Notes under the pieces: model-generated
The model's database searches: none
Seen by the model: only the letters and a program-made list of their open reading frames with translations
Told to the model about the DNA's origin: nothing
Part shown: in pieces, positions 1 through 12,069 of the stretch
Layout: each line of letters opens with the position of its first letter
Position numbering within the stretch: position 1 is the stretch's first letter
Assembly: GCA_965153355.1 (NCBI GenBank)
Contig: OZ231128.1
Coordinates: 16,616,001-16,680,000, forward strand
Reading direction: 5' to 3'
DNA from: Flaccisagitta enflata
Lineage: Eukaryota; Chaetognatha; Sagittoidea; Aphragmophora
Length of the DNA: 64,000 nt
Position numbers and translations under genes: made by a program

Positions 1-500
1 GAAAACTTGCAAATCCTGTAGTGGATTCTCAAATTCATGATAACCTGTGTTCATCCCCATGCCATTTCTAAACGGATAAAGCTAGGACAACCAGCAATGT
101 CTCATTTGAAAGATCTTTCACAGAGCTTCAAAATGGTCACCGATTTTTTATTGGAAAAAAGTCGAATTACGTAATTCGACTTTTTGAAACGTAGGGGAGA
201 AATCGGGTTTTTCATTTTTGATTTGGGGAATTTGCGGAAGTTGAGCCATTTCCTGACTGGGATGATACATTTTTTGATATTCACAGCTAAGAAAGAGCTA
301 ATTTTTCTCTTTCAAATGGCGCCAACCAGAAGTCTCTACGATCATTAGTTTTGGCGCTATGAATTTTTGAATCTTTTTTTATTTTTTCGCATTTTCGCGA
401 AGATCGATATTTTTCATAGATCCCAAACTTTTCAACTAATATAACAACAGAGAATAGTCAAGATGTTACGCAAATTGACTCCAACTTTTATGACGCTAGC
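1..500. other. AT-rich flank with a K-family repeat and a perfect palindrome
   Basis: No gene is visible. Positions about 55-185 are a copy of dispersed family K: GCCATTTCTAAACGGATA, then a stretch shared with copies near 18.2, 35.6 and 36.0 kb. It runs into a perfect 30-bp palindrome at 156-185 (arms AAAAAGTCGAATTAC). The rest is AT-rich with no recognised motif. Confidence 0.5.
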
Positions 501-504
501 TTTA

Positions 505-2039
505 GGTTAATTCCGCACATCGGGGTCCGCCCAAGAAACCCTGACTCTCCACCATTGTAGAAGTGTCATCGCTTCTGCTGCTGCATTAAATAAGGTCACA
601 AAGGTTGGGTGACATACCTAACTACCTGGTGCGCCATACCAAACCAATTTTTGCTCCTCCAACTGCCCGTATGGGGTCCAAAACAGGGGTAGAAGGGCCT
701 TTTTTGGCCTGTCCCGATTTTGTCCCTGTAAGCAAAAAGCTTGTTTAAGCAATCAAAAAATGTCAAGCAGAGTTATCCCATAGCTTGTAAGCCATCTCTA
801 TCCATCCATTGATATGTGCAAAAAATTTGGACTCAATAACTCAACTGTAGGACGAAAAAAAACGACTACAAATTATAACACTCCTCCCCTTCATTTTTCT
901 GTCATTATTTTCTCAAAATGAGATAAGCCGACAGTTTTTTTTGTAAGCCTATGATTGTTCAAACATTAAGAATTTTTTCTTTTGTCATTGCATTAACAAC
1001 TAGTTGAACGACATTTCCTCCAAATTTCAAGGATTTTTTCCGTTTCATTTTGGAGAAATCAACATTTTCCTAGAGCGTTACAATTCAAAGGTGCTCCTTG
1101 TTGGTGGTGTCACACTTGTGTCACACTATGATTCATACTCTGTCAAGGCATAGTAACATGAATAATGGAAAATTCATCTACATCATGAGAAAGATGGTGA
1201 AATTCTGTACCTACACCTAAAATTTCAAGTCTTAACTCTAATTCGTTTGGTCACAATGAAATTACAAAGTTGATCAGTACTGAAATAGGCAGTGAATTGT
1301 AACGCTCGCCGACGAAGTCTCGTAGTTAATTCTTTGTTTCCACACAGCGCTTCTCACACAAAGGCGCGATGCTTTTGTGCCTCAATTTAGTAAAATTTCT
1401 TAAAATTCAAATTGGCTTATCCCAAAAACTATTTGAGCTAGCCCAACGAAATTTTGCATGGTTGTTACCTAGATCAAGAGGGTTCTTCACCTATATTCTG
1501 GTGTGTCTTAAAGAATGCCGAGGAGTCCAGACAGACCAACCAACCTACCAGAAAAAAAATTTAAAAAACGGCATAACTTTTGAAATATTTGTCCGATCTG
1601 GTTGAAATTTTGCATGAAGCTTCCGTTAAAGATGCCTCGTCACTGGCATGAAACAGAGCTTGGAAAAAAAATTTTTTCTTCCAACAACCCACCCAGCCAG
1701 AAATGGTATTTATAGAGATTTTTTCAAAAAACTCAAAATTTTTTTGAAAAATTCAGAAACATGATCACACATGATTGCTTGAACATATTCATCAAGAATT
1801 TGACTGTCATATTGATTTCTTCATTGTATTTAACTAAATTCATTATTAGTACGTTTGCAAAAAAATGAGTAATTAGGCCTAATTTGCATAAAAAATGAGC
1901 TCACATAAGAAAATCCAAGTATCAATTCATACATGATATAAGGCTAGCTACATGATGATGTATGGTTTTGCTCAATTTTCAACATTTTAAAATTGATGGA
2001 TTTCACTCTGTCCACGGACCCTTTTCCATGACATTCACC
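505..2039 (+). mobile_element. 1535-bp non-autonomous DNA transposon, copy 1
   Basis: This segment is near-identical, in the same orientation, to 55759-57293; both copies are exactly 1535 bp. It starts GGTTAAT and ends ATTCACC (ATTAACC in the other copy), giving a short terminal inverted repeat. A second matching block, GGGTCCG or nearly so, lies 19-25 bases in from each end. It is flanked by TTTA at 501-504 and 2040-2043, a 4-bp target duplication; copy 2 has a different one (TACA). No open frame of useful length or transposase motif is visible, so it looks non-autonomous. A 4-bp duplication is known for Sola, Chapaev and Ginger-type elements, but the family cannot be assigned from the ends alone. 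Confidence 0.85.
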
Positions 2040-2056
2040 TTTAGCATTTTACTCTG

Positions 2057-2400
<344 letters not shown>

Positions 2401-2821
2401 TCACAAAGACAAAGGAAGATGGAGAGGCAAAAAGAGACAGTGATTGAATAACAAAAACAGACAAGCAATCGACAAGACATCATGACATGCACACACAGAA
2501 GAACATGCACTGAAAAAAAGAGATTCCCACTTACGACTTTTTTCCGGCCGGCGATTAGCCGCCTTTATTGGTAGTTTTTCTCAATTTAAGGTAGATAAAA
2601 TTAGTTTTCCCAAATCCGCCATTTTTTATGCCCCCAAGGTTAACATTAAGTTTATGCCTTTTCTTTTGGTTTGTTACTTCATGTCAACAAAGTCTGGGTC
2701 ATAACCTCAAGACGAACCACATTCATTTATTCGTTCCAGACCAAATTATTCCATCATTTTACGTTCATACATACATACATTGATTCATATATCTTTAGTC
2801 AGGGAGGCACATATTGAGCTC
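2401..2821. other. No gene seen
   Basis: Unremarkable sequence with a short CATA run near 2767. The 2526-2575 stretch (TTACGACTTTTTTCC, then CGGCGA and AGCCGCC) recurs inverted near 15228-15270, so it is probably part of a further dispersed repeat. Confidence 0.4.
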
Positions 2822-3160
<339 letters not shown>

Positions 3161-3303
3161 GTTGGGAACCAACCTTACACGCTGTATGGGATAAAACTCG
3201 ACATTTCATAGTGATAAAACTTTACATTACTTCATAATGTTACAACAAAAGATTCCAAAACAATTCCTTACGTTTAATATTTCAAAAAGTATTATCTACT
3301 AAC

Positions 3304-3800
3304 CTACGCTCGGGTATTTCCTCCGTGCACCGACATTTCAAAGGACATCGGAACAGATTGGAGAATGGCAACCTTCCAACCAACTGTCCGTGACCATCTT
3401 CCGTTCCTTCTTCTCCTCCTCTTCCTCTTCCTCCGCCCTGTGACGTTGATTTAGGCGCCAAAGGAACCGGCGCCAAAGGAACCGGCGCCACAGGAACCGG
3501 CGCCACTGGAACCGGCGCCACTGGAACCGGCGCCACTGGAACCGGCGCCACGGGCTGCGCCAATTGACGCCGCGGAAGGAAGGAATGTGACGAAGGCGGC
3601 GCCAAAGAAGCCGATGGCAAAAGTGGCGGCAAAGTGGCGGAGGAGGAGGAGGAAGAGGAGGAGGAGGAGGAGGAGGAGGAGGAGGAGGAGGAGGAGGAGG
3701 CGGCAGATGATCTTGAGGAGTTTGTCAGAGGAATGGTTAACACGATGAAAAGAAACGTTTGTACAAGGAAAAGTAAATTCCGGTTTGTTTTTGTCGTCAT
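3304..3800 (-). CDS. Putative first coding exon of a secreted or membrane LRR-type protein
   Basis: The frame starts at an ATG at 3800 and reads leftward. Residues 1-28 look like a signal peptide: a polar start (MTTKTNRN), a hydrophobic core (LLFLVQTFLFIVLTIPL) and small residues after it. Then comes a tract of about 20 serines, a Pro-rich stretch, about six 5-residue repeats of the PVAPV type and a Gly/Arg/Glu-rich segment. Near the end is RCPLKCRCTE, which fits the CPxxCxC signature of the LRRNT cap in extracellular LRR proteins. A good splice donor (AG|GTTAGT on the minus strand) follows at 3303/3304, shortly after that motif; without splicing the frame stops at 3282. No LRR exon is visible to the left, which is transposon and microsatellite, so the rest probably lies outside the window. 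The family is inferred from the cysteine motif and signal peptide only. A low-complexity secreted peptide is the alternative. Confidence 0.5.
3452..3552 (-). repeat. 15-bp coding minisatellite (Pro-Val-Ala repeats)
   Basis: About seven copies of a 15-bp unit, GGCGCCACTGGAACC on the plus strand with small changes. The length is a multiple of three, so each unit adds five residues to the LRR-type exon and keeps its frame. Confidence 0.85.
3637..3702 (-). repeat. (GAG)n coding the serine tract
   Basis: A (GAG/GAA)n trinucleotide run; read on the minus strand it gives the serine tract after the signal peptide. Length change here would not shift the frame. Confidence 0.85.
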
Positions 3801-4383
3801 TTTTAAGACGAGTTTACGCGCACTTTTAAGCGTCCGATAAGAACAAACAAAATCAAAGAAAATTCAGAAAATCGTCAACGAATTCTTGTTTTCTTTGACT
3901 ATTTTGATCGGATTAGTTCATCGTAGATGGTTTTTTGATTTTTTTTTCTTTTATCATAGAGGTGACTAACTTTTGAGCCTTTTTTATCTTTGTTTGTTCG
4001 TTTGATTTTTGATATATGTTTCTTGTTGGCTTTTTGCTCTCTTTTGTTTTGATGGTGCTCTGTTCAATTCATTTCCTTACAATAATAGTGGCCGAGCAAA
4101 TAAAAGTATAATCGCGCCAAAAAATGCGTACCCCGATAAAGCTCCTGTGATGTCTGAACTTTTTGATAAATGAGCGACAAATGTGGCCTCAAGATTATGT
4201 CACACATTCTCCCCCCCCTCCCCTCCCCCCCCCCCCATGCCCCCTCCCCCCAAATTGTATGAGGATTGTCATCAAATACTTCTCTTGCTGATATAAATTT
4301 CGAATAAGGGTTCAACGTACTAACAACGTCAGAGTCAACGTTTTTCTTTTTTTGCTTGGAGAACAATCTGAGATTCGTCTTTT
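3801..4383. other. Upstream region of the LRR-type exon; no gene seen
   Basis: On the minus strand this is where the 5' UTR and promoter of the LRR-type gene would lie; no TATA box or other element stands out. Positions 4210-4252 are a C-rich run (CCCCCC blocks broken by T). A 100-residue open frame at 4064-4366 has no recognisable domain. Confidence 0.4.
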
Positions 4384-4385
4384 AC

Positions 4386-5142
4386 ACCGTCTTTAAATCG
4401 AAATGGCAAATTGTAAACCTTTGTAGCTCCATAACTACAAGCCAAAAAGCCTTCAAATTTTGAGTGAATGTTAGAAACAACTGACCATTTTGTCTTGCCA
4501 AAACTCAGATTTTATAACTGAATAGGTTAGGGGTCATTAAAGCATTGAAAAACTATCAATTCTATGGAAAAAAAATTTGTCCCAGCTATACTTTGAAGAA
4601 TCTTTTTTCTTTAATGCTTTTTTCCTGATTAAGCAAGCTTGAACCCTGGGGTTGGTCTTAAATGAAAAGTTACAAATCATGAATATAAGTTCTGCTTGAA
4701 AATTTCATCATTTTATTGTATTTATGAAGATTTGAATGATTTTTAAATGATTGACAGTTTGGATTTTAACAATGATTGCCAAAAACTAATGATAACCTCA
4801 ATCTATATCCAACTTTTTTCAATTTCTTAGGTAAATGTGTAATCTCTGAAAAATTTCCTATCATTTGAGACCAACCCCGGAGTTCTAGCTCAATTTTTTT
4901 GACATCTGTATATTGATAAAGATAAGTCTTCTCAAATAAAGCAAGAAAAAAAATTCAGCTCTGAAAATTGGGCATATCTTTTTTGTTTTACTGACCCCAA
5001 ACTATTCAGTATTAAAATCCGAGTTTGGACATGACAAAATGGTCAGTTGTTACCAACATTCACTGAAAATTTGAAGGCTTTTGGGCAAGTAGTTTTGGAG
5101 CTACAAAGGTTTACTATTTGCCATTTCGATTTAAAGACGGTG
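4386..5142. mobile_element. Foldback MITE flanked by TA (757 bp)
   Basis: The two halves are imperfect reverse complements over nearly their whole length. The left end CACCGTCTTTAAATCGAAAT pairs with ATTTCGATTTAAAGACGGTG at the right. The arms continue through AACTGACCATTTTGTC and its partner GACAAAATGGTCAGTT, and further in to the GGGGTTGGTCT block and its partner. TA flanks both ends (4384-4385, 5143-5144), as expected for Tc1/mariner-type MITEs. No coding capacity. Confidence 0.75.
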
Positions 5143-5164
5143 TATCTTTATGATATTCTTTTCC

Positions 5165-5325
5165 TTTTTAGCCGCGGACACGCGACTCTACACCTTGCTG
5201 TGTCGGTTGGTAGGTCAGTAGGTCGGTCCGTCCGTCCGTCACATTTTCGAATTTCGAGCGGTTTTCACATGACTGCTCCTGCCCAACTGTCCGCGACTGG
5301 ATCGCCGTGTATCCGACCTTGTTTT
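5165..5325 (-). repeat. H-family element, near full length
   Basis: TTTTTAGCCGCGGACACGCG at one end (terminal hairpin), then ACTCTACACC, a (GGTC/GTCC)n core, GAGCGGTTTT, TGCTCCTGCCCAACTGTCCG, and the far end GTGTATCCGACCTTGTT. Strand is given with the hairpin as the 3' end. Same organisation as 21490-21647 and others. Confidence 0.8.
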
Positions 5326-5714
5326 CTTCAGTCCAACTGCAAGACGGTTTCGCAGAAGAACTACGCACGGCGGATCTTTCATTTCCTATCTCATTTTCAT
5401 TTTCATTGTATTTTCTTCAAGGAAGTTTCGCGGTGATAACTAGAATATCGAATTTTTACACGTGAGAAGACGCAGAAAATGACTTTTCCTCCAAAGAGGA
5501 AATTCAATATATCGATGAAGAACCACCGGGAACTTCGACGAGAAGTAAGATGAGGATGAGGAGGAGGAAAAGGAGGAGGAGAAGGAGGAGGAAAGAGTTG
5601 AAGGAAATGAGGAATATTTTGAATCCGTCGAAAAAAGAAATCGGAGAAAATTAGGATTCACATGGAGAAAAATAGCGGGAAGGAAAGGGTGAGAAGGGAA
5701 AAAGAAATGTAAGA
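5326..5714. other. No gene seen; GGA-rich stretch
   Basis: Purine-rich sequence with an irregular GGA/GAGGA run at about 5548-5595. No conserved protein motif in the frames that cross it. Confidence 0.45.
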
Positions 5715-6330
<616 letters not shown>

Positions 6331-6600
6331 AAAACGTGAAATTCCCATTGGATAACATGGCAAAATGACGAGGAATTGAGAAATTGCTAAACTCCCATTG
6401 AATATTATGGAAAATTGCTCCTTAAGCCTCAAATACGCCCTCTCAAGACATATGGAAATTCACCCCTATGCCCTACAGGACATCGGCCCTTTGGGACCGC
6501 TGCCCTGCTCTCACTCCACTTCTTCAGCCAATCACTTCAAGCAGGGCATCGGGTACCGCTGACCATGTGCTATTCTTGGATGACTTGTTACTTTCGCGGT
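6331..6600. repeat. Composite repeat: CCCATTGAATA units plus S hairpin
   Basis: Two copies of a ~43-bp unit (CCCATTGRATAAYATGG...) followed by CTACAGGACATCGGCCCTTT, GGGACCGCTGCCC and GCAGGGCATCGGGTACCGCT. The same order is found at 47880-48085, so this is one dispersed composite element. Confidence 0.7.
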
Positions 6601-6624
6601 GTTTTTGAGCTTTTTGAGTCCACT

Positions 6625-6717
6625 GCTCCAGCCCAAATGCTCCAGTGACCTTCTCCAGCACTGCTCCTGCCCACCAACACGCGACTGGGGTAGCCGTATA
6701 TCCGGCCTTGTTTTATC
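6625..6717 (-). repeat. H-family far end, partial
   Basis: CCACTGCTCCAGCCCAAATG, then CTGCTCCTGCCC, ACACGCGACTGGGGTAGCCG and TATATCCGGCCTTGTTT. It matches the far ends of the elements at 28889 and 48242; the hairpin end is missing. Confidence 0.65.
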
Positions 6718-6930
6718 GAACAGACGGTATGTCAAGACATTTGACGTGATAAGGAAACAAAACACCAACATGGTGAGCCAACGCGTTTCTTTCCATGGCT
6801 ATATCCCTCCTTCGGTCCATAAGTGTGTCATGCATGAGTCAAAACGCCCTACGCAATGGTTGCACGTTTTTGCTCAAGATTCTCGCTCATTTCATACAAG
6901 GGAGTGATTTTCTGTTATTGATTTCACGTC

Positions 6931-7052
6931 TTTTTAGATGCGTCCTCGCATCTCTAAAAGAGGGTCTGTCCGTCCGTCCGTCCGTCCGTCCGTCCGTCCG
7001 TCCGTCCGTCCGTCCGTCCGTCCGTCCGTCCGTCCGTCCGTCCGTCCGTTAC
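6931..7052 (-). repeat. H-family element with a pure (GTCC)n core
   Basis: TTTTT then the perfect hairpin AGATGCG-TCCT-CGCATCT (6936-6953), CTAAAAGAGGGTCT and about 21 uninterrupted GTCC units. The open frames reading VRPS or RTDG repeats are translations of this run. Confidence 0.85.
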
Positions 7053-7574
7053 GCCTCCTTGAAAATCGCAGTTTTTCGCACTTTTCAGCCGCGAGAATAT
7101 CATGTATCAAGTTGTTAGGATATCTTGAGAGCCTCATTTGATACTATGTCTAACGCCAAATTCAATACACGTAGAGACACACTCAGGACGCATCGTTGCC
7201 TGATCGGGCTTGTTCATTAAGATTGTAGTTGCCTTAAGATTGTCGTGAATATGTTGCTACTTAAAACTTACGCCTTTAAATGGTCTTTATGATTCATTTG
7301 AAGGCGTATTTTCCCGTACAAAGCTTCAGAGCCTTCAGAGCCGATATCGAGAGCAATTAGCCAAATGCTCTCCGACAACTGGCCCCACGGAAAATTGTAG
7401 CGTGAATCGCACGGCTTTATCTGTTACTTTCCTCTAAAACAAAACGCTTGTTTTCGCCCCTCCATGACTGTTCCATGACTGTACCATCCGTTTACACGCG
7501 TAAAAATGCCATTTTCTACCTTTTAAAACATCTTTTTCAGTGCTCACACTTTTCCTGCAATGACACGCAATCAG
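7053..7574. other. No gene seen
   Basis: Unique-looking sequence without recognisable coding or repeat content. Confidence 0.4.
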
Positions 7575-7703
7575 TCTTTTTAGTTGTGTGCTACGCGACT
7601 CTACACCCCGCTTTGTCGGGCCGTCCGTCCGTCGGTCTGTCCGTCGGTCTGTCCGTCCGTCCATCGGTCCGTCCGTCCGCCCGCCGGTCAACCGTCCGTC
7701 ACA
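7575..7703 (-). repeat. H-family element
   Basis: TTTTTAGTTGTGTGCTACGC then GACTCTACACCCCGCTTTG and an imperfect (GTCC/GTCG/GTCT)n core. The hairpin arms here pair through two G-T wobbles. Confidence 0.75.
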
Positions 7704-7727
7704 GTTTTTTTTTATCATACCCTGAGT

Positions 7728-7945
7728 TATTTTTAGTCATTCTAAGTCATTCTAAGTCATTCTGAGTCATTCTGAGTCATTCTAAGTCATTGTAAGTCAT
7801 ATCAAGATATATTAAGCTACATTAAGTTACTTAAGTCAATTAGGTCAATGTAGTCGCTTAAGTCATTTTAGGTCTTTTTATGTCATTTAAAGTCATCTTA
7901 AGTCATTTTGAGACATCTTGAGTCATTTTAAGTCATCTTAGGTTA
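7728..7945. repeat. 10-bp tandem repeat decaying outward
   Basis: Seven clean copies of ATTCTAAGTC-type decamers at 7728-7800, followed by about 145 bp of progressively diverged AAGTCATYTT units. Confidence 0.8.
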
Positions 7946-8063
7946 TTCATGTCCCGCACGCGATTTATAGGTGTTGGCCTTGTCCATACTTAGTAGATAC
8001 TCGGTCTTTTTTGTCCCAAGCCGACAATGTGTCTCATTTGTCCTGATGTCGTTGGATGCCTTT

Positions 8064-8324
8064 AGGGCGTGTTTCCAGTGATGATGCAAAACACCTTTGT
8101 TCCCATTGAACGCGTTTACAGGGTGAACACATATTCATGAAATTCAACTGTCCCGCAAGGGAGTGAGTGAAGTGAGTAAGCGAGCCCGTGAATTGAGTGA
8201 GCGAGCGTAGCGAGCGGAGCAAAGCGGAACAAGTGAGTGGAGTGAGCGGTGCGAGCGAACGAACGTAGCGAGCAACAGAATGCCCAGTTAAAAACGTGAT
8301 TGTCTGTGACTAGAAATGCGCCCT
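8064..8324 (+). mobile_element. G-family MITE-like element
   Basis: Starts AGGGCGTGTTTCCAGTGA and ends GACTAGAAATGCGCCCT, so the ends are imperfect inverted repeats. The interior has ATTCATGAAATTCAACTGTC, then irregular GAGTGAGCGAGC units. Homologous copies lie at 19480-19883, 36664-36915 (inverted) and partly at 55245-55430. No target duplication could be recognised. Confidence 0.65.
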
Positions 8325-8717
8325 TAGCCCGGATACGCGCTAAAACAAACCGACTGCACTCTTAGTAACAAGGCCGGATACACGGAAACATTAGTCGCGT
8401 GCAAGTGGGCACTGGGCAGGGGTAGTGGGGTAGAGAGCCAGTTTTGTACTTTGACAGGAGCGGTGACGCGAAGAACACGTTCATCCAATGAATTTGATGG
8501 ACAAACAGATGGACGCTTATATACAGTCAGGTTGCACGCCATTAAAAAGCGGCGCGACTAAGGTAAGCCGGTGGAAGACTAGGTAGGCGGGCTGGGCAGG
8601 GTGATTTATGGAAGGGGTAAACAGTGCAGTCACTGATTTATTGCTTTAGATCCAAACATCGTGTTTTAAGTAACTTTTTTCAAAGTGGGGGAAAAAACGT
8701 AAGGAATTTATGCTTTC
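8325..8717. other. H-family fragment; otherwise no gene seen
   Basis: Positions about 8370-8440 (AAGGCCGGATACACGG, then GTCGCGTGCAAGTGGGCA) are a far-end fragment of family H. The rest is featureless. Confidence 0.5.
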
Positions 8718-9071
8718 AGGAGAAGAAGAGAAGAAGAAGAAGAAGACGAAGAAGAAGAAGAAGAAGAAGAAGAAGAAGAAGAAGAAGAAGAAGAAGAAGA
8801 AGAAGAAGAAAAAGGAAAGGAGATAATGAAAAGGGAGATGAACCACAAAAAGGAGAAGAAGAAGAAGAAGAAGAAGAAGAAGAAGAAGAAGAAGAAGAAG
8901 AAGAAGAAGAAGAAGAAGAAGAAGAAGAAGAAGAAGAAGAAGGAGAAGACGAAGAAGAAGAAGAAGAAGAAGAAGAAGAAGAAGAAGAAGAAGAAGAAGA
9001 AGAAGAAGAAGAAGAAGAAGAAGAAGAAGAAGAAGAAGAAGAAGAAGAAGAAGAAGAAGAAGAAGAAGAAG

Positions 9072-9115
<44 letters not shown>

Positions 9116-9247
9116 GAAAAAGAAAAAGAAAAAGAAAAAGAAAAGGAAAAGGAAAAGGAAAAGGAAAAGGAAAAGGAAAAGGAAAAGGAAAAGGAAAAGG
9201 AAAAGGAAAAAGAAAAAGAAGAACAAGAAGAGGAACAAGAAGAAGAA
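8718..9247. repeat. (GAA)n, (CAA)n and GGAAAA arrays
   Basis: About 95 bp of (GAA)n, a ~40-bp spacer, about 220 bp of (GAA)n with one GAC interruption near 8948, about 42 bp of (CAA)n, then about 100 bp of hexamers GAAAAA drifting to GGAAAA. All-purine on the plus strand except for the (CAA)n part. The poly-Glu, poly-Lys and poly-Arg frames are artefacts of this. Confidence 0.97.
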
Positions 9248-9571
<324 letters not shown>

Positions 9572-9689
9572 GCCTACCGAGTAGCACATATTTCCTCCTG
9601 AAACCTGCCGTCATATTACTTTCCTTGCCTGCACACAATGAACGAGAACTTCAACAGTTTTAACACGGTAGGTGTCATTTCACAAAAGG

Positions 9690-9945
9690 GCTTAGCGCTT
9701 TAGTGCCAAGTAACTAATCAGAACTAAACACCGTGCATCACTACTCCTTACAGGCTTACACACATGGGGAAAATTCTCTTCTTTCTTAGTGCCAAGTGAC
9801 TAATCAAAACTGAACACCGTGCATCACTGCTCCTTACACACATGGGGAAATTTCTCTTCTTTCTTAGTGCCAAGTGACTAATCAAACTTGAACACCGTGC
9901 ATCACTGCACCTTACACACATGGGGAAATTTCTTCTTTTTTTTTT
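9690..9945. repeat. Three ~66-77-bp tandem copies
   Basis: Unit: AGTGCCAAGTGACTAATCA, then GAACACCGTGCATCACTGC, TTACACACATGGGGAAATTT and CTTCTTTC. The end of each unit resembles the CCCCATATGTG motif seen in inverted form near 20990, 25840 and 27440. Confidence 0.85.
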
Positions 9946-10345
9946 CTTTCTTTTTTTTTTCCACTCCATTCCAATGCTCTCTCTCTCTCTCTCTCTCTCT
10001 CACTCCATGATCTGCATGGTTGAAAAAAGACAGGTAGAAAAAGAGATACCAAGAAAGCCCTATGACAGGACAGACATAAAGACAGACAGAGAGAGAGAAA
10101 GAAGACAGAGAGATGGGAATGGACAGATACAGAAAGACGGACAGAGAGAATGAATTCGATAAAGCCCTTGGACGTCAGTATTGATTTCATGAGTGTCCAC
10201 TAATCTTATCGTCACATTGACAGAACAAATTGACACAACGACATTTACAGCAAACGGATCTAGGGAAAGACTGATCTAGGGCTGCTCGTAACACGAATAA
10301 TGTCACATGATTGACACGCGCTTCGATTGCCACTAATGATCTGAC
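9946..10345. other. Pyrimidine run, short (CT)n and (GACA)n; no gene
   Basis: T-rich run to 9960, (CT)n at 9977-10001, GACAGA-rich stretch at 10075-10150; then nothing recognisable. Confidence 0.5.
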
Positions 10346-10712
10346 CCCATGGATGTATGACAAGCCACATACGCCACCTCCCATGGATGTAAGGCACACC
10401 ACGTAAGCCATATCCCATGGATGTATGGCACGCCACGTACGCCACCTCCCATGGATGTAAGGCACACCACGTACGCCATATCCCATGGATGTATGGCACG
10501 CCATCTACGCCACATCCCATGGATGTAAGGTACACCACGTACGCCATATCCCATGAATGTATGGCACGCCACGTACGCCACCTCCCATGGAAGTATGGCA
10601 CATTACATACGCCATATCCCATGGATCTACGGCACGCCATGTACGCCACATCCCATAGATGTACGGCACGCCACCTACGCCACCTCCCATGGATGTAAAG
10701 CACGCCTCCTAA
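10346..10712. repeat. 34-bp minisatellite, 11 copies
   Basis: CCCATGGATGTA recurs every 34 bp exactly, at 10346, 10380, 10414 and on to 10686, with no insertion or deletion; the last copy decays after about 25 bases. Copies alternate between CCACCT and CCATAT ends, hinting at a 68-bp higher-order unit. Since 34 is not a multiple of 3, all three frames are cycled, and each long frame here is an artefact. Confidence 0.95.
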
Positions 10713-10774
10713 AGAATTTGCGTACGTAGGTGCAGAGATCAGATGAAATGAAAGCGACAGAGGAAACAAGGCAG
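10713..10774. other. Spacer
   Basis: Short sequence between the minisatellite and an H element; nothing seen. Confidence 0.3.
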
Positions 10775-10920
10775 GATACACAGCAATCCAGTCGCGGACG
10801 GTTGGGCAGGAGCAGTTATCAAAAACAGCTCCCAATAAAAAAGAGGTTACGGAGGGAAGGACTGACGAACAAACGACCGACCGTCGTGGCATTTGTAGTC
10901 GTGTGTCCGCAACTAAAAAT
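10775..10920 (+). repeat. H-family element
   Basis: CCAGTCGCGGACGGTTGGGC, GGAGCAGTTAT, then GACGAACAAACGACCGACCG and the terminal GTCGTGTGTCCGCAACTAAA. Hairpin arms imperfect. Confidence 0.75.
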
Positions 10921-11394
10921 TCTACTAACTTTGATTGAAAATTGACAAAAAGCAAAAAATGAAAGCTTCTAAATGATGGAAAAAAAAGTTGTATTGTGAT
11001 CCAGTAAACAAATTCCACAGTTTTAGTCGCCGACTAGCAACTCTATTGTTAGCTCCGTCCATCTGTCTGTCAATCCATCCGTTGGTCCGTTAATCTGTGA
11101 CGATTGTGTGAAAACGCAAATTTGCGATGTGGCGCGTGTGTTTGGGGGTTAGATAGGGTGTGGATTAGAGATCATCGACACTAGCTAAAAACCAATTGGT
11201 TATCTTAAGTTTCGTTTCCCTCAAATGTCTTCTCAAAAGTTTCGACATTGTCTCTGCTAAATGTCGTTGCCGTCATGCCATTTCCGTTTCGTTTCTGCAT
11301 TATGCAGCAGACTGTTTGAATTGGTCTTTTAAAGTTAGTTCCCTCTCAGTCACAGTCAACATATGTCACTGATATGTGTCTCACATATCAAAAG
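10921..11394. other. H-family fragment (11021-11102); no gene
   Basis: TTTTAGTCGCCGACTAGCAA, then CCGTCCATCTGTCTGTCA and more: a diverged hairpin end and core. The rest shows no gene. Confidence 0.5.
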
Positions 11395-11486
11395 GATGAA
11401 TGGATGAATGAATGAATGAGTGAATGAATGAATGAATGAATAAATGAATGAATGAATGAATGAATAAATGAATGAATGAATGAATG
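11395..11486. repeat. (GAAT)n microsatellite
   Basis: About 22 GAAT units with GAGT and AAAT variants. Confidence 0.95.
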
Positions 11487-11544
11487 TTCGTGACCTTTTC
11501 CCTTTTTGTTAGAAACAAGTTTGTAAGAACTAGAGGTTTTCTTC

Positions 11545-11675
11545 CTCTTATTACTATTAGTCGCAGCCTAGCTAAATCACAGCCCCCGCCCTTCCATGTA
11601 CTGCTCCTGTCCACCCTCATAACTGCCCCTGCCCAACCACAACTACCTATTGGCCGTGTATCCGGCCTTTTTTAA
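11545..11675 (-). repeat. H-family far end, partial
   Basis: Repeated CTGCCCCTGCCCAACC-type segments and CCGTGTATCCGGCCTTTTTT. Hairpin end degenerate. Confidence 0.55.
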
Positions 11676-12069
11676 AGCCTCGTGAAAGGATTATATCCAA
11701 CAAAGGAAAACATGGCCAAGTAGGCTATCATAGGCGCATTTCAGATTTTAGAATGAAAGCGTTTCCGACTGACCACCCAACCAACCAACCAACCAACCAA
11801 CGGACGTAACCTCTTAAAGACGTGTTTTTGCATGCGGGAAAAAAGTGTTTAGACTCGTTTTAGACAAGAACAGAAACAGACGAGCTAGGAGAGAATTTTG
11901 TCAGTGAGCAAGATAAAGAATTGCAGGTAATCCAGGATTGTCAGTCAGTCAGTCAGTCAGTAGGTTGTGACGGTTTTTGACCATGATGTCGATTGACCGA
12001 CACCATGGGGTGTGACTGTCGATTCCGACAGTCACGACATAAGTTCTCCCAACTCTAGTGTGGATGGGG
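11676..12069. other. Short CCAA and CAGT runs; no gene
   Basis: (CCAA)n near 11772-11800, (GTCA)n at 11939-11960 and a CGATTCCGACAGTCACGAC stretch partly inverted to GTGACGGTTTTTGACC; no gene seen. Confidence 0.45.

Noticed and set aside
10346-10712. Possible CRISPR array
   Set aside because: Units of 34 bp follow each other directly with no unique spacers, and the genome is eukaryotic.
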